The notes: generated by a model from the letters alone, not told the origin. 59,912 bases of DNA from Mycobacterium asiaticum DSM 44297 (GCF_000613245.1 NZ_HG964938.1:527682-587593); one strand, 5' to 3'; positions 25,746 to 35,560 are shown, counted from the stretch's first letter. Numbers and translations: made by a program.

Positions 25746-26429
25746 TCAGCGGGGAATCGCGGTGCTCGCCAGCATCCCGGTGTCTGCGGCGCTGCAGTTC
25801 AGCGCCACCGCGTAAGCGATCACCGTGTCGGGCGTGTCACCCGGCATCACCAGCACCACCCCCGGGCGGGCATTGACGTCAACCGGTTGCGCGCCGAGCA
25901 CCTGCGCGGACGTTGGATAACCCAGTCCGGCCAGGCAGGACGCCCGCTGGGCCACATTGGCGAGTGCTCCGAAATCGGGGGCGCGGTGCAGCAGCGCGCG
26001 GATCTCCTCGTCCGACAGCGGTATCACCGGAACCGGGGTCGAGACGGTGATGTGGTCGGCGGTCGCCGGGGTGCTGGCCGTCGGCGGCGGCTCGTCGAGC
26101 AAGGCGGTGGTGCCGACGGCGATCGCGGCCACCACCGCGCATAGGCCGGCGATACCGGCGATCAGACGGGCCGGGCGTACCGGGGGCCGGGCGGCGTGCG
26201 CGGCCCCCGCCGCCTCGGGCGCAGATGCAGAGACCGATGCGGCGCCGGTGGCTGCGAGATCGGCGCGTACCAGCTGCAGCGCCTGTAGCTGCTCGGCGGC
26301 CTGCGGGTCGCTGCGGATCTGCCTGCGCACCCGAGCGGCGGTGTCGTCGTCAAGCAGGCCCGCCTGCAGGTCGGCTAGGACCTCGACCGTCAGGGGCGGA
26401 TCGTTGTCGTCGGACTCGACTGAAGTCAT
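25746..26429 (-). CDS. rsmA: Probable anti-SigM factor, membrane protein (Rv3912-like)
   Basis: This 227-residue protein corresponds to Rv3912, the anti-sigma factor of SigM. A cytoplasmic N-terminal part (residues 1-85, with DDDTAARVRRQIRSDPQAAEQL) would bind SigM; one transmembrane helix follows (about 88-110, LIAGIAGLCAVVAAIAVGTTALL), then an extracytoplasmic domain with two cysteines (ASCLAGLGYP and ALNCSA). The gene overlaps the 3' end of sigM by 80 bases in another frame, which suggests coupled expression. The name rsmA here means regulator of sigma M, not the rRNA methyltransferase. Confidence 0.85.
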   Translation of the reverse strand: MTSVESDDNDPPLTVEVLADLQAGLLDDDTAARVRRQIRSDPQAAEQLQALQLVRADLAATGAASVSASAPEAAGAAHAARPPVRPARLIAGIAGLCAVVAAIAVGTTALLDEPPPTASTPATADHITVSTPVPVIPLSDEEIRALLHRAPDFGALANVAQRASCLAGLGYPTSAQVLGAQPVDVNARPGVVLVMPGDTPDTVIAYAVALNCSAADTGMLASTAIPR

Positions 26430-27018
26430 CGGCCCCAGTGTCCGTCATGTTGGTGAGTGCGGTGGCGGCGGCATCCAGGTAGCCCAGCAGCCGCGCTAGG
26501 CGGACTCGGGCCCGCGCGCAGCGGCTCTTGACCGTCCCCTCGGGCACGCCCAGCAGCTGCGCGGTCTCGGCGATCGAATAGCCGTGCATGTCGACGGCGA
26601 CCACCGCGGCCCGCTGCTCGACGGGAAGTCGCATCAGTGCTCGGTGCACCACAATTGCCGTCTCTACCTCGGCGGTGCGGTCGGCGACCGGATAGGTGTC
26701 CTGCAGGGCCACCGTCGGCCGGGCCTTGGCGCGGCGCAGCCGATCCAGGCAGGCATTGAGCGCGATGCGGTGCAGCCAGCTGCTGACCGCGGCGTCGTAC
26801 CGGAAGGAGCCGGCGCTACGGTGCGCCGACAGCATCGCTTCCTGCAGCGCATCGTCGGCATCTTCAGCCGACATGCTGACGAGCCGGGTGAGCCGGTAGA
26901 GCTGGTGACGATGACGCCGGAACAGCGCGGCGAATGCGTGCGGGTCGCCGGCCACATGGGCGGCTAGTAGTTCGGCGTCGCTATCTGGGCGCGGGTTGGT
27001 GGTTCCCCAGAACCTCAC
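26350..27018 (-). CDS. sigM: ECF RNA polymerase sigma factor SigM
   Basis: SigM is an extracytoplasmic-function sigma factor. In M. tuberculosis it controls a few surface and ESX-related genes. Region 2 (about residues 25-95) includes LFRRHRHQLYRLTRL, DADDALQEAMLSAHR and SSWLHRIALNACLDRLRRAKA; region 4 (about 125-180) contains LPVEQRAAVVAVDMHGYSIAETAQLLGVPEGTVKSRCARAR. The protein is 222 residues. From memory the H37Rv protein ends shortly after GYL, whereas here about 45 extra residues rich in Arg, Pro and Gly are encoded across the start of the anti-sigma gene. The start is GTG. Confidence 0.92.
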   Translation of the reverse strand: MRFWGTTNPRPDSDAELLAAHVAGDPHAFAALFRRHRHQLYRLTRLVSMSAEDADDALQEAMLSAHRSAGSFRYDAAVSSWLHRIALNACLDRLRRAKARPTVALQDTYPVADRTAEVETAIVVHRALMRLPVEQRAAVVAVDMHGYSIAETAQLLGVPEGTVKSRCARARVRLARLLGYLDAAATALTNMTDTGADDFSRVRRQRSAPDGRGPSRPAGGPA

Positions 27019-27070
27019 CGCCGGACCGTAACCAATCGCTGCCCGCCCGGCACTTCACCTGGGCCAGGGC

Positions 27071-30000
27071 TCAGGAGGCGGCCTGGACGGTGAGCTCGGA
27101 GATGTCGGCTTCGCTCTTGCCGTCGGTGGTGCCCAGAGTGGAGATCCACACCAGCAGGTTCGAGGTCGGCGACGACGCATTGACTTGGATGGTGTTCGGG
27201 CCGGGTTTGAGCGCGGTGGCCGGGGTCAACACCGTGGTGTCTTCCAGCTTCGACGGGTTCGCCGTGCTGGATGACCGGATCTCGACCTTGGTCCCGGTGC
27301 TCGAAATGTTGAGCGTGACCGCGCCGACCGTGGTCGGGCGAGGCAGTTGCAGCAACAAGCCGACCCCGCTCTTGAAGCCCGGGAACGGGACGGAGTCGGA
27401 ATAGGTGTCGGTATGCCATACGGTGCCGGGATTGCCGTCGATGGCGTTGCCCGCCTCACCGGGGTTGTCCGCGTCGCCGCCAGGGGAGAAGACGGTGGCC
27501 TTGGTGGGCTTGACGATGCTGCCCGACGGGGCGGGGCTGCCCGGCGACTCCGAGGCCGCGGATGACGTCGGGTTGTTCAGACCCAACTGCTCTCCTTTGA
27601 TGCCGCTGCCGACGTCGCCGAAAATCTTGCTGACCACCGAGGCCAGCACGAGCAGCGCGACCAGCAGCACCGCGGCACCCGCGCCGACGCCGATCAGGAT
27701 GTTGCGGCGGCGGCGGGAGTACACCTCGTCGTCGCGCGCGGCAGCCCGTCGCGGCGCCGCGGGGGCGGGTGGTTCGGCGATCGGGCCCAGCACCTCGGTG
27801 CGGTCGGCGACCGCGGTGGCCTGCTGCAGCAGGTTCAAAAGCGTTGAGGCACTGCGTATTCCGCCGTCCTCCTGAACGGATCGGACCGCGACCGCAGAGA
27901 TCTGGAAGGGGATGTCACGGTCGACGGCGGTGGGTTCGACGGGCTGACCGTTTGCATCGCGCTCGGCGGGTGCCAACCCGCTGCGCACCCCCGACTCGGG
28001 CAGCGGCCACCGGTTGACCAATAGGGCATACAGCGAGGCGCCGATCCCGCGGATGTCGTCCTCGGGGTTCGCGTCCGGCATGGTCGCCGGGTAGGCCAGC
28101 ACCACGTCACCGTCGATGCTCACCCGCACCCGGCTGGGATGGTCGATCGACAACGCCACCCCGGCGCGGTGCGCGGCATCGGCGGCCGCGGCCAGCGACT
28201 GCATCGCCCGGACTGCTCCCACCGGCGACGGCGAGGTGTCGGCGACTTCCTGGAGCGAACCGCCGCGGATCCACTCGGCGACCACCAGGCCCCCGGATCC
28301 GGTGTGCACCACATCCAGGACCCGGGCAATGCCGGGCTTGTCGATCCGGCTCAGGCGCAGGGTGCGAGACAGGATTTCTTGCAGGACGTCGTCGGGCAGC
28401 GAACCCTCGGGGTCGACGAAGACGAGCGCCACCTGCCGGTCCAGCGCGGTGTCCATCGCTTGCCAGAAGTGCAGGGGTGGCGTGCCGCCGTGCGAGATGA
28501 GCAGTCGATAGCGGCCGTTGGCGATGCGGGCACCGGGCACCAGGTTGTGATCGTCGGGCGGCGGTTCCGGTGCGCGTTCGCGCGGCGCGTCGAACGGTAG
28601 CGGTCCGCGCTGGTCCGCCGCGCCGCCGTTGCGCTGGTCGCGGATGCGTCCGGGTCCCCGCTCGACCGGGATGTCGGGCTGGAAGTCGTCGGCGCGTGGC
28701 CGCGGCGGTTCCTCGCCCTTCGGCGAGTCGGGAAAGGCGCGGGGCAAGGCGCTATCCGATGAGCGGTCGGTCACCCCCAGTCCTTTCGCTATCCCGGCCC
28801 TGGTCACCGGAGGTGTGCGCCGGATCGGTTCCTGGCTGACGGCTTCCCCCGGCAGGGACGGATTTCTTTGCTCAGGGTACGTGACCGAATGGCGCCCGGA
28901 CGAGACAGTGGCTGTGGCTGGTCCCGGTTGGACGCGCCGGTTTGCGGTGGTCGCTCCCAGCCGACGCCGGACAGCGGCCACCGCCGCCTGCGCGTCGGGG
29001 ACCTGTGCGGCGAGCAGCACGGCAATCAGGATCGGCACCATGATGATCGCCAGCGCGAACAGCCGTAGCAGTGAACCCATGCCGCCGTGGGCGGTCCAGC
29101 GGTCCAGTCCGAGCAACCGGTCGGCGACGTGGGCGACCAGGCCGGCGAGCAGCGACGCCGAGATCGTCACCAGGATGGTGCGGATTTCGCCGAGGCCGAT
29201 CAGCCCGCCGCCCTTGGGCCGCAGACTGCGTCGCAGCAGGATGTGCCCCACGATCGCGCCGGCCAGGAAGCCGAGGCCGTTGGCCGTCCCGAGATAGCCG
29301 GCCACGAGTTGTTTGTTGCTGGTGACGTGCGGCGCGGCCAGCGAGCCGGCGATCTTCACCAGGGTGATCACGATGATGATCACGATCGGCGTCCACGGCT
29401 GCTCGCGGGCGTAGAACACCCGCAGTTGCAGCAGCACCAACGCGTAGGGGATCAGCGTGAAGGCGGACAAGGCGATGGCCGCGCCGAGGTACCCGGCGTC
29501 GACCTGCCCGAAATGCCCGTACGCGAACAGTGCGCTGCCCATGGCAGGACCCCCGACGGTCATGAACGCCACTGCCGGTATCAGGCTGATCATCGTGAGC
29601 CGGGTCGCCAGCGACAGGTCGGCGAGCACCGCAGGAATGTCATCGGCGGCGGCGTTGCGGCTCAACCGCGGCATCACCACGGTCAGGACGGTCACGCCGA
29701 TGATGCCGAACGGCAGCATCAGCACCAGCCATGTGTAGTTGTAGATCGCCGGCCCGGAGGCGGCCGCTGTGCTGGCGATCTGGTTGCCGACCACCAAACC
29801 GAGCTGACTGATCAGCACGTAAAGCACCATCGCGGCGGCCATCGTGCCGAAGCGCTTGAGCCGGTCGTCGAGTCCCCACAGCGGGCGCAGGCTGATGTGC
29901 TGGCGCGCGATGGCCACCAGCAGCACGGCGGTCTGCGCAAACACTCCCAGCGTGGTGCCGATGCCCAGCACCAGCAGTTTGGGGTTGCCCATCTCGACGG

Positions 30001-30664
30001 GATCCACCGAGAGTTCGCCGGGCACGGCCAGATACACACCCAGCGTGGCGATCGCGACGATGTTGTTGACGACGGGCGCCCAGGCGGGCGGCCCGAACAC
30101 GTTACGGGTGTTCAGGATCGCCATGAAGACCGAGGACAGCCCGTACACCAGCACCTGCGGGAGCAGCAGGTAGGCGAAGGCGGTGGTGAGCGGTTCGTTG
30201 ACCTCCGGGTCGCGGCCCAGCATCAACCGCACCAGCAGCGGTGCGGCCAACACCGACAACGCGGTGGCGATGATCAGCAGGGTGGTGGCCAGCGTGACCA
30301 GCCGGCGCACAAAGTTCGCGCCGCCGTCCGGGTCGTCCTGCTCGGCGCGGGCGAGCACCGGCACGAAGATGGCGGTGAATGTGGCTTCCAGCACCAGGGC
30401 CGCCACCAGGTTGGGCAGCTGGTTGGCCACCGAGAACGAGCTGGACAGGGCCGCGCCCAGGATGGCGGCCAGCAGGACGATCCGGGCGAATCCGGTGAGC
30501 CGGCTGATCAGGGTGGCGAACGCCATGCCCCAGGACCGGGAGACCAGGGCGGCGTCAGACAGTTCCTCTTGGCGGGGCCGCTGCGGGGGTGCGGGCTGCC
30601 TGCGCGGCAGGTGCTGCGGCCGACCCTGCGGCGGTGGTTGCACCCGCCGGGGTGCGGCGGTCAT
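27071..30664 (-). CDS. murJ: Lipid II flippase MurJ (MviN) fused to a pseudokinase domain
   Basis: The N-terminal part (about residues 40-560) is a MurJ/MviN flippase with about 14 membrane helices, which moves lipid II across the membrane. After a Pro-rich linker comes a pseudokinase (about 715-945) beginning NGRYRLLISHGG. It keeps a kinase-like layout but lacks the HRD and DFG motifs: the catalytic-loop position reads LSIDHPSRVRVSI. A further transmembrane helix (about 985-1010) and an extracytoplasmic beta-rich domain to residue 1197 complete it. In M. tuberculosis the pseudokinase is phosphorylated by PknB and recruits FhaA. Its ATG overlaps the stop of the Rv3909-like gene. Confidence 0.95.
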   Translation of the reverse strand: MTAAPRRVQPPPQGRPQHLPRRQPAPPQRPRQEELSDAALVSRSWGMAFATLISRLTGFARIVLLAAILGAALSSSFSVANQLPNLVAALVLEATFTAIFVPVLARAEQDDPDGGANFVRRLVTLATTLLIIATALSVLAAPLLVRLMLGRDPEVNEPLTTAFAYLLLPQVLVYGLSSVFMAILNTRNVFGPPAWAPVVNNIVAIATLGVYLAVPGELSVDPVEMGNPKLLVLGIGTTLGVFAQTAVLLVAIARQHISLRPLWGLDDRLKRFGTMAAAMVLYVLISQLGLVVGNQIASTAAASGPAIYNYTWLVLMLPFGIIGVTVLTVVMPRLSRNAAADDIPAVLADLSLATRLTMISLIPAVAFMTVGGPAMGSALFAYGHFGQVDAGYLGAAIALSAFTLIPYALVLLQLRVFYAREQPWTPIVIIIVITLVKIAGSLAAPHVTSNKQLVAGYLGTANGLGFLAGAIVGHILLRRSLRPKGGGLIGLGEIRTILVTISASLLAGLVAHVADRLLGLDRWTAHGGMGSLLRLFALAIIMVPILIAVLLAAQVPDAQAAVAAVRRRLGATTANRRVQPGPATATVSSGRHSVTYPEQRNPSLPGEAVSQEPIRRTPPVTRAGIAKGLGVTDRSSDSALPRAFPDSPKGEEPPRPRADDFQPDIPVERGPGRIRDQRNGGAADQRGPLPFDAPRERAPEPPPDDHNLVPGARIANGRYRLLISHGGTPPLHFWQAMDTALDRQVALVFVDPEGSLPDDVLQEILSRTLRLSRIDKPGIARVLDVVHTGSGGLVVAEWIRGGSLQEVADTSPSPVGAVRAMQSLAAAADAAHRAGVALSIDHPSRVRVSIDGDVVLAYPATMPDANPEDDIRGIGASLYALLVNRWPLPESGVRSGLAPAERDANGQPVEPTAVDRDIPFQISAVAVRSVQEDGGIRSASTLLNLLQQATAVADRTEVLGPIAEPPAPAAPRRAAARDDEVYSRRRRNILIGVGAGAAVLLVALLVLASVVSKIFGDVGSGIKGEQLGLNNPTSSAASESPGSPAPSGSIVKPTKATVFSPGGDADNPGEAGNAIDGNPGTVWHTDTYSDSVPFPGFKSGVGLLLQLPRPTTVGAVTLNISSTGTKVEIRSSSTANPSKLEDTTVLTPATALKPGPNTIQVNASSPTSNLLVWISTLGTTDGKSEADISELTVQAAS

Positions 30665-33048
30665 ACGCGATGCTCTTCGTGAACCCGATGGTCGATTACC
30701 TGGCGCTGCTCGACGGGCCGGAGGCGGTTGCCGGGCGGCGGGTCGGGGCGGTCCAGGTCGGCGCGGTCTGGCTGGCCGCGGAATCGGTGCCAGAGTCGTC
30801 GGCCGGCCAGCGTGACCAGGACCGCCGCGGCGGTGAGCGTGATCGCGAACAGGACCTTCCCGTAGGCGTTGGAGTGCACCGAGAGCCGGACCGGTTCACC
30901 GAGCGTCGTTCCGTCGGGAGTTCGCAGCCGGACGTCGATGGCGACCCGCTGGGTGAAGTTGACTTCGATCGGCACCCGCAGCGGCAGGTATCCGGGCGGC
31001 AGCTCGATCTCGCCCATGTCGGTGACCGTCATGCCGGGCGGCGCGTTGACCTGGAGCCGGACTCGGATCGGAACGGCCAGACCGTTATGTAGTGCGAGCG
31101 GTAGCGGGCTGTGCTCGGTGGCCAGCGTGTAGGAGCCGCCGGGGTTGACGATCGTGACCGAGCCGAAGAAGTCGTCGATCGTGGTGCCGACCACCGTCAG
31201 CCGCTGCTGCGCCAGGCCGTTGCGGGTGTCCGGCGGCACCGACTGGCTGAGCGCCCGCAGCATGTCCTCGCGCAGTGGCGCGGTGTACTGCGGTCCGGTC
31301 AGGCCGGTGCGCTCGTCGGTCATCAGCGCCGAGGTCAGCTTCCACAGCCGGCCCACCTGTCCGGAGACCTGGTTGGTGATGTCGTCGCCGAACCGGCCCC
31401 GGGCCGATGGATAGGCACCGGGCGGCTCCGGCGGTTCCGTGCGCGCCGCCGCGTCGGCGACCAGCGCGGGCAGCGGCCGTGGTACCGCCAGACCGGAGCG
31501 GATGGTGGTGGCCAGCGCGGTGAGGATGGACTGCGCGTCATCGCCCTGCGGGGTCCACGACGCCGGCGGCACCAGAATCTGGGTACGCGGCGCGGCCTCC
31601 GGTGTCAGGCTGCGCCACAGCATGGCGCCGAGGGCGTCCTGGCGGCGCGCGGTGCCTGAATCGTGGGTGAGCCGGATCGACAGCGCGGGGTCCAGATACG
31701 TCGGCACGGTCGGGTTGGTCCCGGCGCCGGCCAGGGCGGCGCCGACGGCAGGATCGAACGGCGCGGCGACCACCCGCGGGGACAGGCGGCGCGGCGCGGT
31801 GTCGGCGCTGTCGTGGGTCCCGTCTTGGGCGGTGAAGTCGGCGGCGGCGACGGCGACCGTGCTGTCGTTCGCGTTGAGCAGGGTGACGGCGCGGCTGGTC
31901 AGGGGACCGTCTGGCAGCAGGGCGGTACCGCGCACGGACGCGACGTCCAGGATTCGGTCGACGATGTCGCTGGTGCTGACGGTGGCGGTGGAGCTCAAGC
32001 CGGGATCGTTGACCCGTTGCAGGGCGTCCAGGTCGGCCTGCGCGTAGGGCAGCGGCGCCACGCAGGTGCGGTGCGCCAGTGCCCGCAACCGGTTGAGCCA
32101 CAGCGTCGCGGCGGCCTGACCGGTGCCCGGATGGGTGGGCGTGCCCGGCAACTGGGCGGCGGCCTCGGGTGAGTTCGACACGACGTAGCCTGCGGTCATC
32201 GCGTTGACAGTGACGATGAGGTCCGGATCGATCGCCAGGCAAAGCGCGCGGCCGACGGCGCCGTCGGGATCGACGTCACGGCTGGTAGCCAGCTCGGCGG
32301 CGGACAGCAGCGTATCCAGTCGGCCGCCATTGGCCAGCGAGTTGGCGAGGTCGTCGTCGACGAGGCGAACTGGAATGGTGCCGCCGGGCACGCCGGGGGC
32401 CAGCCGGGGGCGGTCGGCCAGCGGCCACAGCATGGTGATCCACACCGGCTTGGTGGTCTCGGGAGCAACCGCGGACTCGATGTTGCCGCCCTTGTCCGGC
32501 GGCACGCCCACCACGGGAAGCAGGAAGCGCGCGTTGTCGAGGCGCGCGGGTGCGCCGTAGTCGGGGGTGCCGTTGGCGTTGACCAGCAGCGGGTAGATCC
32601 CGGGCGCGGCGATGGCCAGCGAGGGCTTGGTCAGCGAGCGCAGTGGCGCGGACAGGGTGAACCCGGCCTGCTGTCCGCGCTGTAGTTCCGGGGCCACCGT
32701 GAGAAAGTCCGCGGCGGGCTCGTACTGGTCGGTGTTGCCGTCGAGCGAGGTGCGCAGGCCGGCCGAAGCAGTGACCGCCGATGCGTGCTCGAGCCGGACC
32801 ATGACGTCGCGGACCGGGCGATCGCCGATGTTGATGACTATGCCGCTGACGGTGACGATGGGATCACTGGTCGTGGTGACGACGTCGGGGGTCACCTGGT
32901 CTATCCGGACCTGGACGAAGGGGGTGGCGGTCGGCTCACCGGCGCCGGCGCGCGGCGTGGTGGCGGGTGCGGTGAGCAACACGGCGAAACCGGCGACGAT
33001 GCCGATCACTGCCGCGAACCGCACCAATTTTCTCCAGGAGGCGGTCAC
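30661..33048 (-). CDS. Large membrane-anchored extracytoplasmic protein (Rv3909-like, DUF6049)
   Basis: This 795-residue protein has an N-terminal signal/anchor (about residues 8-30, LVRFAAVIGIVAGFAVLL), a long extracytoplasmic part with beta-rich segments such as DPIVTVSGIVINIGDRPVRDVMVRLEH, and a C-terminal transmembrane helix (ITLTAAAVLVTLAGRRLWHRF) followed by a short basic tail. It corresponds to Rv3909, an essential protein of unknown function. I chose the GTG overlapping the mutT4 stop (GTGA); the longer upstream frame would overlap mutT4 and is Arg/Pro-rich noise. Coupling by overlap to both mutT4 and murJ suggests one operon and an envelope role. Confidence 0.9.
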   Translation of the reverse strand: MTASWRKLVRFAAVIGIVAGFAVLLTAPATTPRAGAGEPTATPFVQVRIDQVTPDVVTTTSDPIVTVSGIVINIGDRPVRDVMVRLEHASAVTASAGLRTSLDGNTDQYEPAADFLTVAPELQRGQQAGFTLSAPLRSLTKPSLAIAAPGIYPLLVNANGTPDYGAPARLDNARFLLPVVGVPPDKGGNIESAVAPETTKPVWITMLWPLADRPRLAPGVPGGTIPVRLVDDDLANSLANGGRLDTLLSAAELATSRDVDPDGAVGRALCLAIDPDLIVTVNAMTAGYVVSNSPEAAAQLPGTPTHPGTGQAAATLWLNRLRALAHRTCVAPLPYAQADLDALQRVNDPGLSSTATVSTSDIVDRILDVASVRGTALLPDGPLTSRAVTLLNANDSTVAVAAADFTAQDGTHDSADTAPRRLSPRVVAAPFDPAVGAALAGAGTNPTVPTYLDPALSIRLTHDSGTARRQDALGAMLWRSLTPEAAPRTQILVPPASWTPQGDDAQSILTALATTIRSGLAVPRPLPALVADAAARTEPPEPPGAYPSARGRFGDDITNQVSGQVGRLWKLTSALMTDERTGLTGPQYTAPLREDMLRALSQSVPPDTRNGLAQQRLTVVGTTIDDFFGSVTIVNPGGSYTLATEHSPLPLALHNGLAVPIRVRLQVNAPPGMTVTDMGEIELPPGYLPLRVPIEVNFTQRVAIDVRLRTPDGTTLGEPVRLSVHSNAYGKVLFAITLTAAAVLVTLAGRRLWHRFRGQPDRADLDRPDPPPGNRLRPVEQRQVIDHRVHEEHRV

Positions 33049-33814
33049 GGCCCTCGCCCGTGACCGTTCTTCTTGCCCGGCTCGGGATCGTTGGCGTGAC
33101 GGGTACGGGAATGGGTCTGCGGCCGGCGCCGCGGGGAACTCGGCGGCAGCGGGGGCAGCGCCGCTTCGCCGTCGTTTTGCAGCTTGTCGATCAGCTCGTC
33201 GGCGACTTCGGCCAGGCGGCGTTCGTCGGCGTAGGCCAGCCGGGACGGCAACTCCCGGATCGGCACCCACGCCACCTCGGCGACCTCGAGGTCCTCGTCG
33301 CACAACTCCCCACCCAGAAACCGCATCAGATAGTGGTGCACGGTCTTGTGCACCCGTCGGCCGTCGGTGACGAACCAGTAGTCGATGCGTCCCAGGGCGG
33401 CCAACACGCTGCCCCGGATCCCGGTCTCTTCGGCGACTTCGCGAATGGCGGTCTGCTCGGCGGTTTCGCCCATTTCGATGTGGCCCTTGGGCAGCGACCA
33501 GAGCATCCTGCCACGCCTGTCGATGCGACCGATCAGAGCGGCCACCTGTGACTCGCGCGGGCCGTCGATGCCGTCGATCACCAGACCGCCGGCAGAGGTC
33601 TCGTGCACGGTGCGCATGCGGTCGGTGCCGCGGCGTTGCCGGGCCCGGCTCTGGGCGGCGGTGGCGGGGTGGGTGTGGTGTCGGCGGCCGGCTGGCCGTT
33701 CGTATTCTTGTCGGCCGAGCGGCCGGCCGAGCGGTCGGCCGAGCGCACACCGCCACCACGACCGCGACGCCGTCCGCGACGTCGGCGTGGTTTGGCCTGT
33801 TCGCCGTCCGACAC
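33045..33814 (-). CDS. mutT4: Nudix hydrolase MutT4, with a frameshift in the N-terminal extension
   Basis: MutT-type Nudix enzymes hydrolyse oxidised or non-canonical nucleotides. The catalytic Nudix box GHIEMGETAEQTAIREVAEE with its TGI end is intact, preceded by MRTVHETSAGGLVIDGIDG and followed by DYWFVTDGRRVHKTVHHYLMRFLGGEL, nearly identical to Rv3908. The N-terminal extension, however, changes frame: GTG 33814 opens SDGEQAKPRRRRGRRRG and runs to DTTPTP, after which the conserved sequence continues one frame over (ATAAQSRARQRRGTDRM), as if one base were missing in a C-run near 33660. The catalytic domain could still be made from ATG 33617. It is either a real lesion in a dispensable extension or a sequence error. 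Confidence 0.85.
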
Positions 33815-34023
33815 CCAAGCGATATTAGCTGGCACGGGCCGGTCTTCCGGATGCACTCGCCGTCGACCGATACCTTTGATCACTTCTGTCGCCGCGGCCG
33901 CATGTGCCACATCAGTCTCTCCGGAGGGCGGCACCCTTGTTGCCCGGCTTGGAGCGACAGTGTCGGTGCCGTGACCCCGGCGTGCGCTGAGTCACCCGGC
34001 TGTCCCGACTACGCTGACCGAAC

Positions 34024-35466
34024 GTGGCTGAACTCGCCCAAGATGCTGAACTGCTGACCGCGGCCGCGGTCGCATTGCACCAGCACGCCGCCCTGCTGGG
34101 GGAGCTGGGGGCGGCGTTCGCGGGTGCCGGACACGAGCTCTACCTGGTCGGCGGTTCTGTCCGGGACGCGGTGCTGGGCCGGCTGAGCCCGGATCTGGAT
34201 TTCACCACCGACGCCCGGCCCGAGCAGGTGCAGAAGATTGTGCGGCCGTTGGCCGATGCGCTGTGGGATACCGGCATCCAGTTCGGCACCGTTGGGGTGG
34301 GCAAAGACGACCACCGCCTGGAGATCACCACGTTCCGCGCCGACACCTACGACCAGGTCTCGCGCAACCCCGAGGTGCGGTTCGGCGACCGGCTCGAGGA
34401 CGACCTGGTACGGCGCGACTTCACCGTCAACGCGATGGCGGTCCGCATCACCGCCGACGGCCTCGGAGAGTTTCTCGATCCGCTCGGCGGCCTGGCGGCA
34501 TTGCGCGCCCGGACGCTGGATACCCCGACGTCCCCGGAGGTGTCCTTCGGCGACGACCCGCTGCGGATGCTGCGCGCCGCGCGGTTCGTTTCCCAACTCG
34601 GCTTCACCGTGGCGCCCCGGGTTCGCACCGCGATCGAGGAGATGGCCCCGCAGCTGGAGCGGATCAGCGCCGAGCGGGTGGCCGCGGAGTTGGACAAGCT
34701 GCTGTTGGGCAAGGACCCGGTGGCCGGCATCGACCTGCTGGTGCAGACCGGGATGGGCGATGTAGTGCTGCCCGAGATCGGTGGCATGCAGATGGCCATC
34801 GACGAACACCACCAGCACAAGGACGTCTACCAGCATTCGCTGACCGTGCTGCGCCAGGCGATTGATTTGGAGGACGACGGCCCCGATCTCGTATTGCGGT
34901 GGGCCGCACTGCTACACGACATCGGTAAGCCCGCCACCCGCCGGCACGAACCCAACGGGGGAGTGAGCTTCCACCACCACGAAGTGGTCGGCGCCAAGAT
35001 GGTGCGCAAGCGGATGCGGGCGCTGAAGTACTCCAAGCAGATGATCGACGACGTGTCGCAGTTGGTGTATCTGCACCTGCGGTTCCACGGCTACGGCGAG
35101 GGCAAGTGGACCGACTCGGCGGTGCGCCGCTACGTGACCGACGCGGGGCCGCTGCTGCCACAGCTACACAAGCTGGTGCGCGCGGACTGCACGACCCGCA
35201 ACAAGCGCCGGGCCGCGCGGCTGCAGGCCAGCTACGACCGGCTCGAGCAACGCATCGCCGAGCTGGCCGCCCAGGAGGACCTGGATCGGGTGCGCCCCGA
35301 TCTGGACGGCAACGAGATCATGCGGCTGCTTGACATCCCGGCCGGCCCGCAGGTTGGCCAGGCGTGGCGGTTCCTCAAGGAGCTGCGCCTGGACCGGGGC
35401 CCGCTATCCGCCGACGAGGCGACCGCCGAGTTGTTGGCGTGGTGGAAGGCGCGGCAGGACGGCTAG
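34024..35466 (+). CDS. pcnA: CCA tRNA nucleotidyltransferase / poly(A) polymerase family protein PcnA
   Basis: This 480-residue protein is a class II nucleotidyltransferase that adds or repairs the 3' CCA of tRNA (neither tRNA gene here encodes CCA). The head domain shows LVGGSVRDAVLGRLSPDLDF with the catalytic DLDF acids (near residue 60), then RRDFTVNAMAV and the DPLRMLRAARF motif. The C-terminal part carries an HD domain with RWAALLHDIGKPATR and FHHHEVVGAKM. The start is GTG. It is the first plus-strand gene after the murJ-mutT4 block and diverges from mutT4. Confidence 0.94.
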   Translation: MAELAQDAELLTAAAVALHQHAALLGELGAAFAGAGHELYLVGGSVRDAVLGRLSPDLDFTTDARPEQVQKIVRPLADALWDTGIQFGTVGVGKDDHRLEITTFRADTYDQVSRNPEVRFGDRLEDDLVRRDFTVNAMAVRITADGLGEFLDPLGGLAALRARTLDTPTSPEVSFGDDPLRMLRAARFVSQLGFTVAPRVRTAIEEMAPQLERISAERVAAELDKLLLGKDPVAGIDLLVQTGMGDVVLPEIGGMQMAIDEHHQHKDVYQHSLTVLRQAIDLEDDGPDLVLRWAALLHDIGKPATRRHEPNGGVSFHHHEVVGAKMVRKRMRALKYSKQMIDDVSQLVYLHLRFHGYGEGKWTDSAVRRYVTDAGPLLPQLHKLVRADCTTRNKRRAARLQASYDRLEQRIAELAAQEDLDRVRPDLDGNEIMRLLDIPAGPQVGQAWRFLKELRLDRGPLSADEATAELLAWWKARQDG

Positions 35467-35560
35467 CGCGATGCCCCGACAAGTTGGCGCCTTGGCGTTG
35501 ACGCCGACAATCCGAGCCTGACGGGGGAACCCCGCGCCTTGCCGGCACATCCAATCAGGC

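Noticed and set aside
33049..33759. N-terminal extension of the Rv3909-like protein
   Set aside because: It overlaps mutT4 entirely in another frame, is Arg/Pro noise, and the GTGA overlap with the mutT4 stop gives a signal-anchor start.
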